Made by a program: the position numbers and the translations under genes
The notes under the pieces: model-generated
The model's database searches: none
The model's input: the letters and a program-made list of their open reading frames with translations, nothing else
What the model was told of the DNA's origin: nothing
In this document: positions 1-12,245 of the stretch, piece by piece
Layout of the letters: every line of letters begins with the position of its first letter
Position numbering within the stretch: the first letter of the stretch is position 1
Origin: Methylobacterium sp. E-065
Lineage (GTDB): Bacteria; Pseudomonadota; Alphaproteobacteria; Rhizobiales; Beijerinckiaceae
Reading direction: 5' to 3'
Length of the DNA: 48,205 nt
Assembly: GCF_022829605.1 (NCBI RefSeq)
Contig: NZ_JAKSYD010000175.1
Coordinates: forward strand, 1 to 48,205

Positions 1-58
1 GGTCCTCAAGCCGGACGTAGCTGAACAGGTTGGCCGATCCCTCTTCACGCCCGCGCAT
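1..58 (-). mobile_element. IS5-superfamily transposase, N-terminal fragment cut by the window edge
   Basis: Read on the minus strand, an ATG at 58 opens a frame that runs off the left edge after 19 residues. It contains NLFSYVRLED, which I recognise as the start of transposases of the IS5 superfamily with an InsH/DUF772-type N-terminal domain. Only the N-terminus is visible, so integrity and exact group cannot be judged. The element's upstream end and terminal inverted repeat must lie between 59 and the next gene at 265, but I could not identify the repeat without the other end. Confidence 0.6.
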
Positions 59-264
59 CGCTCAAACCCCGCCGATCTCCCCGACAGAGTGAATCATCTC
101 ACCAGACAAGCCGCCAGCGACTTTTGCAGCAGCCTGCTAAACGGCCGACTGGGGGACGTGACCCGATCCGCGCTGCGGGGACATCCCCGAGGATCGTGGC
201 TCGGCGGTGTTGCAACGCCCTCGGGTTACGTTCAAGAATCCCCGAACCAGCGTGCGGGGCAGCG

Positions 265-1185
265 ATGGCGGACGCGGACGAGAGCAGACTGACCCTCGAC
301 TCATCGATGCCCACCCCGGGGCGGCTGGAGACGGTCGCAAAGCTGATCCGGCGTCGGATCGCGCCGAACGGCGGTCCATTCACGGCAAGCGGCACCTGCA
401 CATACGTGATCGGCGTGGGCGAGGTTGCGGTCCTCGATCCCGGCCCTGACGATCCATGGCACATCGACGCGCTGCTCGCGGACCTGACCGGCGAACGGAT
501 CACCGCGATCGTCGTCACCCACACCCATAGGGATCACTCGCCGGGCGCGCGGCTCCTCGCTGCGCGAACCGGTGCGCCAGTCATCGGATGTGGCCCGCAC
601 CGCGCGGCACGGGCCCTGTCGGAGAACGAGGCGCCGCTGCTCGACGCCAGCGCCGACCGCGCCCACGCCTCGGACCGCGTCATGGTGGAGGGGGACCGCG
701 TCTCGGGCCCCGGCTGGACCCTGGCGGCGGTCGAAACCCCGGGCCACACCATGAACCACCTCGCCTTCGCGTTGCCGGAGGCGCAGGCCCTGTTCTCGGG
801 CGACCACGTCATGGCATGGTCGACCACCATCGTGGCGCCGCCGGACGGCGCGATGCGGGCCTATATGGCGTCGCTGGAGAAGCTGCGCGGACGCGACGAG
901 ACGGTCTACTGGCCAGGCCATGGCGGCCCGGTCCGCGAGCCGGCGCGCTTCCTCCGCGGGCTGGCCAGTCATCGTCGCCAGCGCGAGGCCGCGATTCGGG
1001 CGCGGCTCTCTGGCGGCGATACCGGTATCGCGCAGATCGTCGCGGCGATTTACCGGAACCTCGATCCCCGCCTGCGCGGCGCCGCAGCGCTTTCGGTCTT
1101 CGCCCATCTCGAGGATCTCGTCGGGCGCGGGCTGGTGGTGACCGACGGGGCGCCGCGGCTGGACGGCACCTTCACGCCGGCTTGA
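265..1185 (+). CDS. MBL-fold metallo-hydrolase (LACTB2/glyoxalase-II-like)
   Basis: A 306-residue metallo-beta-lactamase-fold hydrolase. The zinc signature is clear: THTHRDH, then ETPGHTMNHLAF and LFSGDH supply the later His/Asp ligands. The C-terminal 60 residues (YRNLDPRLRGAAALSVFAHL) look like the winged-helix tail of LACTB2-type proteins, a subgroup that includes thioesterases and ribonucleases; the substrate cannot be told from sequence. The frame is open from 124, but the alignable protein begins near the ATG at 265; ATG 307 is also possible. It converges on the DUF1499 gene 16 bp downstream. Confidence 0.85.
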   Translation: MADADESRLTLDSSMPTPGRLETVAKLIRRRIAPNGGPFTASGTCTYVIGVGEVAVLDPGPDDPWHIDALLADLTGERITAIVVTHTHRDHSPGARLLAARTGAPVIGCGPHRAARALSENEAPLLDASADRAHASDRVMVEGDRVSGPGWTLAAVETPGHTMNHLAFALPEAQALFSGDHVMAWSTTIVAPPDGAMRAYMASLEKLRGRDETVYWPGHGGPVREPARFLRGLASHRRQREAAIRARLSGGDTGIAQIVAAIYRNLDPRLRGAAALSVFAHLEDLVGRGLVVTDGAPRLDGTFTPA

Positions 1186-1201
1186 GCCGCGCCGAACCGA
1201 A

Positions 1202-2002
1202 TTATTTCATCGCGAGGGCGAGGTTGGCGACGTCGTCGAGATAGGTGCGGATCCGGTCGGCATTCCCGCCGAAGTCGCGCCCGCCGAGCCGGGATGCCGA
1301 GCGTACGTCGATCCGCGCCCCGTCGGCGCGGGGGCGGATGCGGACGGTCACATCGTCGGGCAGGTTGAGCACGAGGCCGCGCGCCACGGCCTCGATCCGG
1401 CCGTTGCCGGTGCGACCGCCCGGCCGGATCGCCTCGACGATCTGCCAGTGGCGCTTCAGCGCGGCTTGACGGGCCAGTTCGAATGCTGCGTCGGCCCCGA
1501 TATCGAGGGTCAGCGGGGCGATCTGCGGATAGGCGTCCCGCTGCCGCTCGCGCAGGGAACTGCTCGGATCCGGCGGATACCGGCCGTTGCGGGCCGCGAA
1601 CGCAGCGCGCGAACGCGAGAAGGCGGGCGGATTGTCGATATCGGTGGTGACGTCCGACAGGGCCGGCAGCCGCAGGCCACGAAGTCCGCGATAAGCGGGG
1701 TAGCCCAGCACCACGAGCGCCAGGATCAGCCCGGCCAGGGCGGCACCAAAGCCGCGCGCACCCTCGCGCCAGACCCGCACGAACGCGAACACCGCCGCGA
1801 CGATCGCGGCCAGCGCGACAGCGAGCCCGGCCAACAGAGCGACAAGCGCAGCGTCCGTGTCGGCGCGCGGATCCCGAACGACGATCAGGGCGATCCCAGT
1901 GGCCACGATGGAGAACACGGCGAGGCGCTGAGCCAGCGGCCCGGCGCGGGTGACGGGTTCCTCGATGAGCAGGCGACGCATGGCACTCATGGTTGGGGTC
2001 AA
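1202..2002 (-). CDS. DUF1499 domain membrane protein
   Basis: A 266-residue protein with three or four hydrophobic N-terminal segments (about residues 25-125), then a soluble domain with features of DUF1499: TDIDNPPAF, and RIRPRADGARIDVRSASRLG near the end, where the family conserves a basic strand. The function of DUF1499 is unknown. The frame begins at a TTG preceded by AGGA seven bases upstream; ATG codons at 1990 and 1981 are alternatives with poorer ribosome sites. It stands alone, convergent with the MBL-fold gene. The 200 bp upstream (2003-2202) contain no convincing gene. Confidence 0.75.
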   Translation of the reverse strand: MTPTMSAMRRLLIEEPVTRAGPLAQRLAVFSIVATGIALIVVRDPRADTDAALVALLAGLAVALAAIVAAVFAFVRVWREGARGFGAALAGLILALVVLGYPAYRGLRGLRLPALSDVTTDIDNPPAFSRSRAAFAARNGRYPPDPSSSLRERQRDAYPQIAPLTLDIGADAAFELARQAALKRHWQIVEAIRPGGRTGNGRIEAVARGLVLNLPDDVTVRIRPRADGARIDVRSASRLGGRDFGGNADRIRTYLDDVANLALAMK

Positions 2003-2202
2003 GGCTCGATCCTAGAGCTTGACCGTCCGCGACGCCATCGCGACGCGACCGAAAGCGCGCTTCACCGACGTGATCGCGGAACACGATGGAGAACCGGGAA
2101 ACGCCGGAACGGCCGTCGGACCCCTCATCTTAGAATGCGCGCGTTGCTTCGGGCCACGCGATGCCCCTGTCACGGTGCGCCGCCGTGCACTCTGGAGGAA
2201 AC

Positions 2203-4053
2203 TCAAGGTGCGTAAGCGCGCGCATTCACCGGCAGGTCCTGCGCACCCGCGGCCAGACCCTGCAGGTCAGGCGGTCCGAAGGCTGCTGGCGACGCCCCCT
2301 CCCCCGCCAGGGTGACCGCATCCGGCCCCTCGACATGGGCGGCAGTTCGGACGCCCAGAGCAGTCCATGGCCCCGAAACCGCGAATAACAGGCCGCGGGA
2401 CGGATCGGCCGGACTGCGCAGGGCCAGATCGCCCCGGAGATCGAGCCGCCGCCCCGGCAGCGAAACGTGCCCACGCACATTCGCGCCCACGTTCGGCCCG
2501 AGCAATCCCGCCTCGACGATCTCGCCGACCCCGTCCGTGAACCGGACCGTGACGGCGGCGCGCTCGATGGCCGTCCGGCCGTTGCGTCGCGCCAGCGCTC
2601 CGGCGGCCACAACGCCGTTGCGGTGGACGACATCGGCGAGATCGAGACCCGTGATCGCCCCGCTCGCGACGGTGACCGCGGCTCGGCCTCCGAGATGCCC
2701 GAGCAACGCGACCGTGTCGCGCCCGCTGGCCTCGAGGTTGAATTGCCCCTGGGCCGGGCCAACCAGCCAACGCGCGCCGCCGATCCCGCCCAGCAGACCG
2801 CCGAGATCGACCCGGTCGAGGCTACCCTGCAGACGCATCTCGGTCTCGGCCGAATCGGCGCCACGCGCGAGTGTCACGCGGCCCTTGACCAAGCCATCCT
2901 GGATCCGTGCCCGGTTCACCGCAATTTCGAGCGCGCCATCCCGCACGAGAACGCTCGCCGCAAGATCCTGAACCGCGACAGATCCGGCTTGGCCTGCGGT
3001 GGCCGAAAGGCGCAGATCGAGGTCGCCCCCGGTCATCGGCGCCAAGGCCATCGGCACGGGGTCGGATCCAAGGAGCAGCCCGGCGTCATCCGCCAGGGGG
3101 CCCAAGTCGAGCGTCTCGGCGGCAAGCGTCGCCTGCACCGAGAGACGCGGAGCGGGGCCGGGACCCAGCACGACGGCGCCCGCGCCCTCCAGCATGTTCC
3201 GACCGAGCCCGAGTTGCAGGCGGGTCCAGGATACGGATCGGTCCGTCGTCTCGAACGAGCCGGCGAGCGAGAACACCCCGGCGAGACGCGACAGGGGTAC
3301 CTTCAGGCCGACCCAGGCGAGGCTCTCCGGCAGGGATCGGGTTTCGCCGCGCATTTGCCCGGCCAGACTGGGCCATCCGGACCCCGCCACGGCCGCCTCC
3401 ACCGTACCGTCGATCGCGAGGCTGCCATTCGGCCACGTCACCGCGCCGGTGATCGGGCTGCGCCGGCCGAGAACGACGTCGTTCAGGCGGAGATGCGCGA
3501 CCGTGAACTGTGTCGGCACGTCCCGCCACGTCAGGCGCGCGCTACCCTCGGTGGACGCGCTCCAAGACGGCCACGACAGGTCGAGGTCGATGTCCCGGGC
3601 CATGCCATCCCCGGTACGCCCGCCGCTGACGGTGAGCCGGGTGGGATGGGCCGTCGCGCCGGATCGAGCCCGCTCGGCGAGGCGAGCCAGGACGCCGCTC
3701 CACTCCGCGGCTCCCCCGGACAGGACTCCCTCTGCGAGATGCAGGCCACCGGCCGCCGCGCGACCGGTCAGGAGACCGATGGGATCGAGGTCGATGCCGA
3801 GGCGCCCCTCCTCCACCAGGGGCGGACCACCCCCGTCAGTGGCGATGCGCACACGTTCGAAGCTGAGCTTGGGCAGGGGCAGCGGCGTCAGATGGGCAGG
3901 ACCCTCGACGCTCAGGGTCAGACCATAATCCGCGAACGCGCGCTTCGCGAAGGCCTGCGCCCGGCCGCTATCGATCGGCCAGTCGTGCAGGCCGAGCCCG
4001 ACGGCGACGAGAGTCACGGGAACGAAGAGGACGATCGGGCGGCGCAGCGACAT
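2203..4053 (-). CDS. AsmA-like protein
   Basis: A 616-residue protein with one N-terminal membrane anchor (RRPIVLFVPVTLVAVGLGL) and a long beta-rich periplasmic part. GPAHLTPLPLPKLSFERVRI near the N-terminus and the C-terminal section around LEASGRDTVALLGHLGGRA and GAITGLDLADVV are typical of AsmA proteins, bridge-like lipid-transport or outer-membrane-assembly proteins. The start was placed at MSLRRP because the upstream frame lacks sequence of this type and the anchor then begins correctly. The gene is divergent from the CoA-transferase gene, with 329 bp between them. Confidence 0.8.
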   Translation of the reverse strand: MSLRRPIVLFVPVTLVAVGLGLHDWPIDSGRAQAFAKRAFADYGLTLSVEGPAHLTPLPLPKLSFERVRIATDGGGPPLVEEGRLGIDLDPIGLLTGRAAAGGLHLAEGVLSGGAAEWSGVLARLAERARSGATAHPTRLTVSGGRTGDGMARDIDLDLSWPSWSASTEGSARLTWRDVPTQFTVAHLRLNDVVLGRRSPITGAVTWPNGSLAIDGTVEAAVAGSGWPSLAGQMRGETRSLPESLAWVGLKVPLSRLAGVFSLAGSFETTDRSVSWTRLQLGLGRNMLEGAGAVVLGPGPAPRLSVQATLAAETLDLGPLADDAGLLLGSDPVPMALAPMTGGDLDLRLSATAGQAGSVAVQDLAASVLVRDGALEIAVNRARIQDGLVKGRVTLARGADSAETEMRLQGSLDRVDLGGLLGGIGGARWLVGPAQGQFNLEASGRDTVALLGHLGGRAAVTVASGAITGLDLADVVHRNGVVAAGALARRNGRTAIERAAVTVRFTDGVGEIVEAGLLGPNVGANVRGHVSLPGRRLDLRGDLALRSPADPSRGLLFAVSGPWTALGVRTAAHVEGPDAVTLAGEGASPAAFGPPDLQGLAAGAQDLPVNARAYAP

Positions 4054-4382
4054 CTGACTCTGAACGGGACCGCGGATGCGGCCGAAGCCGGGTGCCGCGC
4101 CAGCTCGCCGAGCCGCCACGGCCCGGCAGGGACTGCATGTCGAGACGCCTGTTTAGCGTCCGTGGCGGGATTTGTCTGCTGGCCTTGCGTGGGGGCCTCT
4201 CGGGGCACCGTCCCGTGCCCGCACGCAACCGGCGTTACGGATACCCGGGAGCGTACGAGCTCACGCAGTGCAGCACTGGATTTCGCTCCCGGAATCGGGA
4301 ACAGCAGGCGCTGAGGAAACGCGCGCTTCGCGGATGTAGCCCAGGTGCGGCCGGTCGCGGCCGGCGTGGAAAGGACGGTTCG
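4054..4382. other. Divergent intergenic region
   Basis: The 329 bp between the start of the AsmA-like gene (minus) and the CoA-transferase subunit A gene (plus) must hold both promoters. Codon-like frames cross it but resemble nothing known. I see no tRNA, riboswitch or clear -35/-10 pair. The only site I would point to is AAAGGA seven bases before the ATG at 4383. Confidence 0.5.
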
Positions 4383-5123
4383 ATGAAGAAGGTCTACACG
4401 GATGCCGCCGCAGCGCTCGCCGGCCTCCTGCACGACGACATGATGGTGATGTGCGGCGGTTTCGGCCTGTGCGGCATCCCGGACGAGCTGATCGAGGCGG
4501 TCCGCCTCTCGGGCGTCAAGGGTCTTACCGTCGTTTCGAACAATGCCGGCATCGACGGCGTCGGCCTCGGCAAGCTCCTCGACACGCGACAGGTGCGTAA
4601 GATGATCTCGTCCTATGTCGGCGAGAACAAGGAATTCGCCCGCCAGTACCTCGGCGGGGAGTTGGAGATTGAGTTCAACCCGCAGGGAACGCTGGCCGAG
4701 CGCATCCGCGCAGGCGGCGCCGGCATCCCGGCCTTCTTCACCAAGACCGGCGTCGGCACCAAGGTTGCCGAGGGCAAGGAGGTGCGGGAGTTCGACGGCG
4801 AGCAGTACGTGATGGAGCGTGGCCTGTTCGCCGACCTCGCCCTGGTCCATGCCCATACGGGCGACACCGAGGGCAACCTTCGCTACCGGATGACCGCCCG
4901 CAACTTCAACCCGATGATGGCCACCGCCGCCAAGATGACGGTGGCGCAGGTGGAGCACCTCGTGAAGCCGGGTGAGATCGACCCCGACACGATCCACACC
5001 CCGGGCATCTTCGTGAAGCGCATCGTCGACGTGGGCGTGCGCGACAAGCGCATCGAGCAGCGCACGACGCGCAAGCGCGGCGACAGCACCCCGGCCGCGG
5101 CGGCCGGCGGCGGCACGCACTAG
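4383..5123 (+). CDS. scoA: 3-oxoacid CoA-transferase subunit A
   Basis: The 246-residue alpha subunit of a family I CoA-transferase, which moves CoA from succinyl-CoA to acetoacetate or another 3-oxoacid. It has the glycine-rich CoA-binding loop GGFGLCGIP near residues 21-29 and the family stretch NNAGIDGVGLGKLL. In an organism of this kind the likely roles are ketone-body, polyhydroxybutyrate or 3-oxoadipate metabolism; scoA rather than pcaI or atoD is my choice and is not certain. AAAGGA before ATG 4383 fixes the start. The last 15 residues are a low-complexity Ala/Gly tail. Subunit B follows after 171 bp that contain a dispersed repeat. Confidence 0.88.
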   Translation: MKKVYTDAAAALAGLLHDDMMVMCGGFGLCGIPDELIEAVRLSGVKGLTVVSNNAGIDGVGLGKLLDTRQVRKMISSYVGENKEFARQYLGGELEIEFNPQGTLAERIRAGGAGIPAFFTKTGVGTKVAEGKEVREFDGEQYVMERGLFADLALVHAHTGDTEGNLRYRMTARNFNPMMATAAKMTVAQVEHLVKPGEIDPDTIHTPGIFVKRIVDVGVRDKRIEQRTTRKRGDSTPAAAAGGGTH

Positions 5124-5130
5124 CGGCATG

Positions 5131-5247
5131 CTTCTCTCCTCCCCCTTGTGGGTAGGAGCCGGAGGTGGGGGTGGTGCAGGATTGAGCGTTTCGGTGCCGC
5201 CTGAACCACCCCCACCCCTAACCCCTCCCCGCAAGGGGGAGGGGAAA
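5131..5247. repeat. Dispersed palindromic repeat A, copy 1
   Basis: An imperfect inverted repeat: the left arm (5136-5190) carries CTCCTCCCCCTTGTGGG and GGAGGTGGGGGTGGTGCAGG, and the right arm (5196-5245) is close to its reverse complement, ending CGCAAGGGGGAGGGG. A related element lies at 27884-28029 in reversed orientation. It sits inside a two-gene operon and could form a large hairpin in the mRNA. I infer a REP/BIME-like intergenic element; no transposase is associated. Confidence 0.8.
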
Positions 5248-5294
5248 GCCAGATCCGGCCGCGCGTGAGCGCACCACGCTATCAGGAGACCATC

Positions 5295-5957
<663 letters not shown>

Positions 5958-5965
5958 CACGGGAA

Positions 5966-5997
5966 TGCTCGGCGCGCGATGCCGCCGAGCAGTTTTC
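5966..5997 (+). terminator. Intrinsic terminator after scoB
   Basis: A perfect 9-bp stem TGCTCGGCG / CGCCGAGCA with an 8-base loop, followed by GTTTTC, starting 9 bp after the scoB stop codon. Confidence 0.75.
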
Positions 5998-6007
5998 AGC
6001 TCGTCAG

Positions 6008-6050
6008 CGGCCCGCTCGACGCATCCCGTCGGGCGGGCCGTTTCGTTTTA
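6008..6050 (+). terminator. Second terminator between convergent genes
   Basis: An extended hairpin with stem CGGCCCGC/GCGGGCCG and inner stem CGACG/CGTCG separated by one T-G position, followed on the plus strand by TTTCGTTTTA. It overlaps the stop codon of the minus-strand gene that ends at 6048, so it probably insulates the two convergent units. Confidence 0.75.
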
Positions 6051-6734
6051 CATCGGCGGGGTCAGGCCATCCTTGCCGACCGCCACCAGCTTGCCCTCGG
6101 CCTTAGCACCGTCCTTGGCGACAACGGCGAAGACCTTGGAGCCAGGCGTCAGGATCGCCTTGTCGGCCGGCTGGAAGGCCACGATCGGCGCCGAGGCCGG
6201 CACCACGATCTCCTTGGAGCCGTCCTTGCCGTAGCTCACCGTCAGGGTTCGCTCGCCGCCGGTGGCCGCCTTGTCGGCCTTCACGGTGCCGTTGGTCATC
6301 GCGCTCTTGACCTTCGGGGCGTTCGACGTCTCGGCCTTGACTGTGCCGTTGGTCATCGCGCTCTTCACCTTGGCGCCGGCGCCCGCGGTCTGGTCGGTGA
6401 TCGAATCCCAGCCGTAATGGCCCTCGCCGGTGCCGCGCATCGCCTCGGGGAAGAGGACCACCTCAAGGGCGGTCATCGGGTTCTCGCCCTTGGTCGCAGT
6501 GCCGATGAAGACGCCGTCCTTGATCTGGTCGAGGCTCGACGGGACCACCCAGGCGAACTTGGCGCCGGAGACATCGACGGTCTCGGACTTGCCGTCGTCG
6601 GTCTTGATCGTGACCGTGTTGCCATCGGCCTTGTCGACGGTGCCGCGGACGCGCTCGACCTGCGCGGCAAAGGCAGCGCTCGACAGCAGGGCTGTGAGGC
6701 CGGCGGCAACGAGGGTCTTGCTGAGGTGCTTCAT
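6048..6734 (-). CDS. Exported protein of unknown function with an internal duplication
   Basis: A 228-residue protein with a clear Sec signal peptide (MKHLSKTLVAAGLTALLSSA, cleavage after AFA). The N-terminal part VERVRGTVDKADGNTVTIK resembles the small beta-barrel (DUF5666-like) repeats of exported proteins. The C-terminal part, LTVSYGKDGSKEIVVPASAP to DGLTPPM, matches a conserved rhizobial and methylobacterial exported family as I remember it. The segment KVKSAMTNGTVKA occurs twice, 19 residues apart. Function is unknown. It converges on scoB and lies downstream of acnA on the same strand, separated by the acnA terminator. Confidence 0.7.
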   Translation of the reverse strand: MKHLSKTLVAAGLTALLSSAAFAAQVERVRGTVDKADGNTVTIKTDDGKSETVDVSGAKFAWVVPSSLDQIKDGVFIGTATKGENPMTALEVVLFPEAMRGTGEGHYGWDSITDQTAGAGAKVKSAMTNGTVKAETSNAPKVKSAMTNGTVKADKAATGGERTLTVSYGKDGSKEIVVPASAPIVAFQPADKAILTPGSKVFAVVAKDGAKAEGKLVAVGKDGLTPPM

Positions 6735-6827
6735 CGAAGTCCCATTCTGAATACAGGACCCGGATTATGGTGCCTTGCGCGCGCCAAACAAGGTTGCGCG
6801 CAAGTGAAATACCTCAGCTGGAGTAAC

Positions 6828-6857
6828 AAAAAAGGCGGCGCCGATACTGCGCCGCCT
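6828..6857 (-). terminator. Intrinsic terminator of acnA
   Basis: On the minus strand a perfect 9-bp stem AGGCGGCGC/GCGCCGCCT with a 7-base loop is followed directly by a run of T. It lies about 40 bp past the aconitase stop codon. A second GC hairpin (GGGCGGC/GCCGCCC, about 6870-6889) precedes it. Confidence 0.85.
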
Positions 6858-6898
6858 CGTATCGTGTGAAGGGGGCGGCTCTGGGGCCGCCCGGTGGA

Positions 6899-9598
<2,700 letters not shown>

Positions 9599-9917
9599 GG
9601 CTGGTTCTATCCTCGCTGCGGTTGTCGAACACGCACAGGCAAGACCTGCGCTACGAATTTGTGTTCGGCCTGTGTAGCGCCCAACGGGCGCGCGCCGCCC
9701 CGGGAGTGCCCGGGTAGGAGACGATGCGCGGGGGCGATTTGGACGCCCGTGATGCCGCGCGGCGCAGCCAAGCAGAGATATAGAACTTTTCGAATCTGGC
9801 CGCTACCGGGTTGCGATGACAGGTGCGTTTTCCTGTCGGCGGGTGCAGGGTCGCAGGCAGGCGTGCTTCCTGTTCCCTCTGGACTGGGGTGAAGCGCGTT
9901 GAGCAGCTGGCCGGAGG
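9599..9917. other. Intergenic region upstream of acnA
   Basis: These 319 bp separate the acnA start from the stop of the TPR lipoprotein gene, both on the minus strand. A TATAGAACTTTTCGAA stretch near 9779-9796 is locally AT-rich and might belong to the acnA promoter region, but no convincing -35/-10 pair or RNA gene could be named. Confidence 0.4.
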
Positions 9918-10718
9918 TTACCCCTCGCTCGGCACGCCGCCCTTCGACAGCGCCTTCAACCGATTCGGCTCGGCGGCGGCCTTGCGCAAGGAGGCGACGT
10001 TCGCGGCGGCCTCCGCGGGGCTCATGTCCCGGCGCAGGATCGCCTCGGCATCAGCGGTGCGGCCCTTCAACCCTAGCACCAGGGCGAGATTCGCCCGCAC
10101 CCGGGCATCGGCGCCCGGCTGGTCGGCCGCGAGCCGTAGGGTCTGCTCGGCCTGGTCGAGGTTCCGCGAGAGCGCGTAGGACAGGCCCAGGTTCGACAGC
10201 AGAGACGGCTCGTTCGGCCGGATCTTGAGCGCGGCCTCGTAGAAGCCCTGCGCGCGTACCTGATCACCGAGCTGGGCCGAAGCCGAGCCTTGGGCCGACA
10301 GGATGCGCCAATCTGGCGCGGCCGGGGAATGGGCATTGGCCAGCACGTCGATCGCTTCGCGGTAGCGGCCGAGCTCGACCAGCGACTTGCCGTAGGCGCC
10401 AAGCAGGAACGTATCGCGCGGGTTGCGCAGGGCCGCCTGCTGCAGCACCGCCGAGGCTTGGCTGATCTGGTCGTTGGCGCGCAGAGCCCGCGCATACGCG
10501 ACCGCCGCGCGGCCATCGTCGGGATTGGCATTGAAGCGCTCGGCCAGGGCTTCGACGTTCTGTCGGGCCGCCGCCGGGCGGTCCCCGATCGAGCCGGTGG
10601 TCTCGGGTCCGGAGGTATTGCAGCCTGCCAGCCCCAGCGCCAGCAGAGCCATCGCCAGGGTGGCGCGGCGTCCGGCCGGAATCTCGGGGCGGACGATCCG
10701 GATCAGGGCGGTCATCAT
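9918..10718 (-). CDS. TPR lipoprotein, TadD-like
   Basis: A 266-residue protein with a lipoprotein signal (LALGLAGC, lipobox Cys about residue 33) followed by at least four tetratricopeptide repeats, e.g. LVELGRYREAIDVLANA and YALSRNLDQAEQTLRLAAD. The C-terminal ARVRANLALVLGLKG and SPAEAAANVASLRK stretch is typical of TadD, the pilotin-like assembly protein of Flp/Tad pili. No other tad genes are nearby, so a pilus role is only an inference from similarity. The start at 10718 has GGAGG about 11 bases upstream; the next codon (10715) is also ATG. Confidence 0.8.
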   Translation of the reverse strand: MMTALIRIVRPEIPAGRRATLAMALLALGLAGCNTSGPETTGSIGDRPAAARQNVEALAERFNANPDDGRAAVAYARALRANDQISQASAVLQQAALRNPRDTFLLGAYGKSLVELGRYREAIDVLANAHSPAAPDWRILSAQGSASAQLGDQVRAQGFYEAALKIRPNEPSLLSNLGLSYALSRNLDQAEQTLRLAADQPGADARVRANLALVLGLKGRTADAEAILRRDMSPAEAAANVASLRKAAAEPNRLKALSKGGVPSEG

Positions 10719-10836
10719 GGTACGCGGCGCCTCCGGGCAGACCGAGGGCGCGGGCCTGTGCTTCACCCCTCCGGCCGGCCGGTGGTAGAGCGTTAACCCT
10801 AATCACCGGTTAAGCCCTCCAACCTGCAAGAGGCCC

Positions 10837-12237
10837 ATGACCCAGGCCGCGTCCCCATCGACGATCCCCACCTTCCTGCCCGGCGATTCGCCCTTCGTGC
10901 CGGTGACGCTCGTCACCACCCGATCGTGGAGCGCGGCGCAGGCAGACCTGGACCCGACCCAACGTCGCTTCGCGGACGCCCTCGGCTTCAAGCCGAAGGC
11001 GGGGAGCCTCGCCCTGCTGCCCGGCCCGGATGGCGGGATCGCCCGGGTCCTGTTCGGCCTCGGCGATCCCGAGGCGGCGGCCTATGACCGGCTGATCGTC
11101 GGCAAGCTGCCGGGGCTGCTGCCGGAGGGCAGCTTCCGCCTGGAGAATGCCCCCGACCCCGCCGAGGCCGCCCTGGCGTGGCTGATGGGCAGCTACCGCT
11201 TCGGCCGCTACCGGTCCGGGAGCGGTCCGAAGGCGCGGCTGGTGGCGCCGGCGGGCATCGACGCCGCCGAGGTGGAGCGGATCGCCGCCGCGGTGGCGTT
11301 CGGCCGCGACCTGATCAACACGCCCGCCAACGACATGGGACCCGCAGAGATCGAGGCCGCCGCTCGGTCGCTCGCCCGGTGCCACGGTGCCACGGTCTCG
11401 GTCACGGACGGCGACGCGCTCGCCCGAGACTATCCCCTGATCCACGCGGTCGGCGCCGCCTCGCCGCGGGCGCCGCGGCTGATCGACCTGACCTGGGGGC
11501 CGGAGGACGCGCCGCGCGTGACCCTCGTGGGCAAGGGCGTCGCCTTCGATACGGGCGGGCTCGACCTCAAGCCGTCCGCCGCGATGCTGCTGATGAAGAA
11601 GGATATGGGCGGCGCCGCCGCGGCGTTGGCCGCCGCCGACATGGTGATGGGCTCGCGTCTCAAGCTCCGCCTGCGGGTGCTGATCCCCGCGGTGGAGAAC
11701 GCCGTCGCGGGTAACGCCTTCCGGCCGGGCGATGTGCTGCCGAGCCGGGCCGGGCTCAGCGTCGAGATCGGCAATACCGACGCCGAGGGCCGGCTGATTC
11801 TCGCCGACGCGCTGGCGCTGGCCGAGGCAGAGTCACCCGACCTGCTCCTCGATTACTCGACGCTGACCGGCGCAGCGCGGGTGGCGCTCGGGCCGGACCT
11901 GCCGGCCTTCTTCACAGAGGATGAGGCCCTGGCGGCGTCCGTCGCGGAAGCCGGCCGGAGCGCCGCCGACCCGATCTGGCGCATGCCGCTGCATGCGCCT
12001 TATGCAAGCCTGCTCGATTCCAAGGTGGCCGACCTCAATAACGTCTCGGGCGGGCCCTTCGCGGGGGCGATCACCGCCGCCCTGTTCCTGCGCCGCTTCG
12101 CCCCCAAGACGAAGGCGCACGGCCATTTCGACCTCTACGGCTGGAACCCCTCGACCAAGCCCGGCCGGCCGGAAGGCGGCGAGGTCCAGACCGCGCGGCT
12201 CACCTACGCGCTGCTGAAGGCGCGTTACGGCGTCTGA
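10837..12237 (+). CDS. Leucyl aminopeptidase family (M17) protein
   Basis: A 466-residue cytosolic zinc aminopeptidase of family M17, which removes N-terminal residues from peptides. The diagnostic octapeptide NTDAEGRL is present, with LVGKGVAFDTGGLDLKPS and MKKDMGGAAA supplying the metal-binding Lys/Asp residues. The N-terminal domain is shorter and more divergent than in PepA, as is usual for the alphaproteobacterial second M17 subfamily. It is divergent from the TPR lipoprotein gene and its stop lies 8 bp from the convergent chrA stop. Confidence 0.92.
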   Translation: MTQAASPSTIPTFLPGDSPFVPVTLVTTRSWSAAQADLDPTQRRFADALGFKPKAGSLALLPGPDGGIARVLFGLGDPEAAAYDRLIVGKLPGLLPEGSFRLENAPDPAEAALAWLMGSYRFGRYRSGSGPKARLVAPAGIDAAEVERIAAAVAFGRDLINTPANDMGPAEIEAAARSLARCHGATVSVTDGDALARDYPLIHAVGAASPRAPRLIDLTWGPEDAPRVTLVGKGVAFDTGGLDLKPSAAMLLMKKDMGGAAAALAAADMVMGSRLKLRLRVLIPAVENAVAGNAFRPGDVLPSRAGLSVEIGNTDAEGRLILADALALAEAESPDLLLDYSTLTGAARVALGPDLPAFFTEDEALAASVAEAGRSAADPIWRMPLHAPYASLLDSKVADLNNVSGGPFAGAITAALFLRRFAPKTKAHGHFDLYGWNPSTKPGRPEGGEVQTARLTYALLKARYGV

Positions 12238-12245
12238 GCACAAGG

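Noticed and set aside
2012..2206. A 64-codon minus-strand frame between the DUF1499 and AsmA genes.
   Set aside because: No ribosome site or recognisable similarity.
2467..4314. A 615-codon plus-strand frame opposite the AsmA-like gene.
   Set aside because: Composition is that of a shadow frame; the minus-strand protein has a membrane anchor and AsmA features.
4054..4382. tRNA or riboswitch in the scoA leader.
   Set aside because: No TPsiC-like GTTCGA with matching acceptor stem, and no known riboswitch core could be found.
10794..10815. TTAA-N13-TTAA upstream of the M17 aminopeptidase as a CtrA site.
   Set aside because: The spacing is wrong for CtrA (N7 is required).
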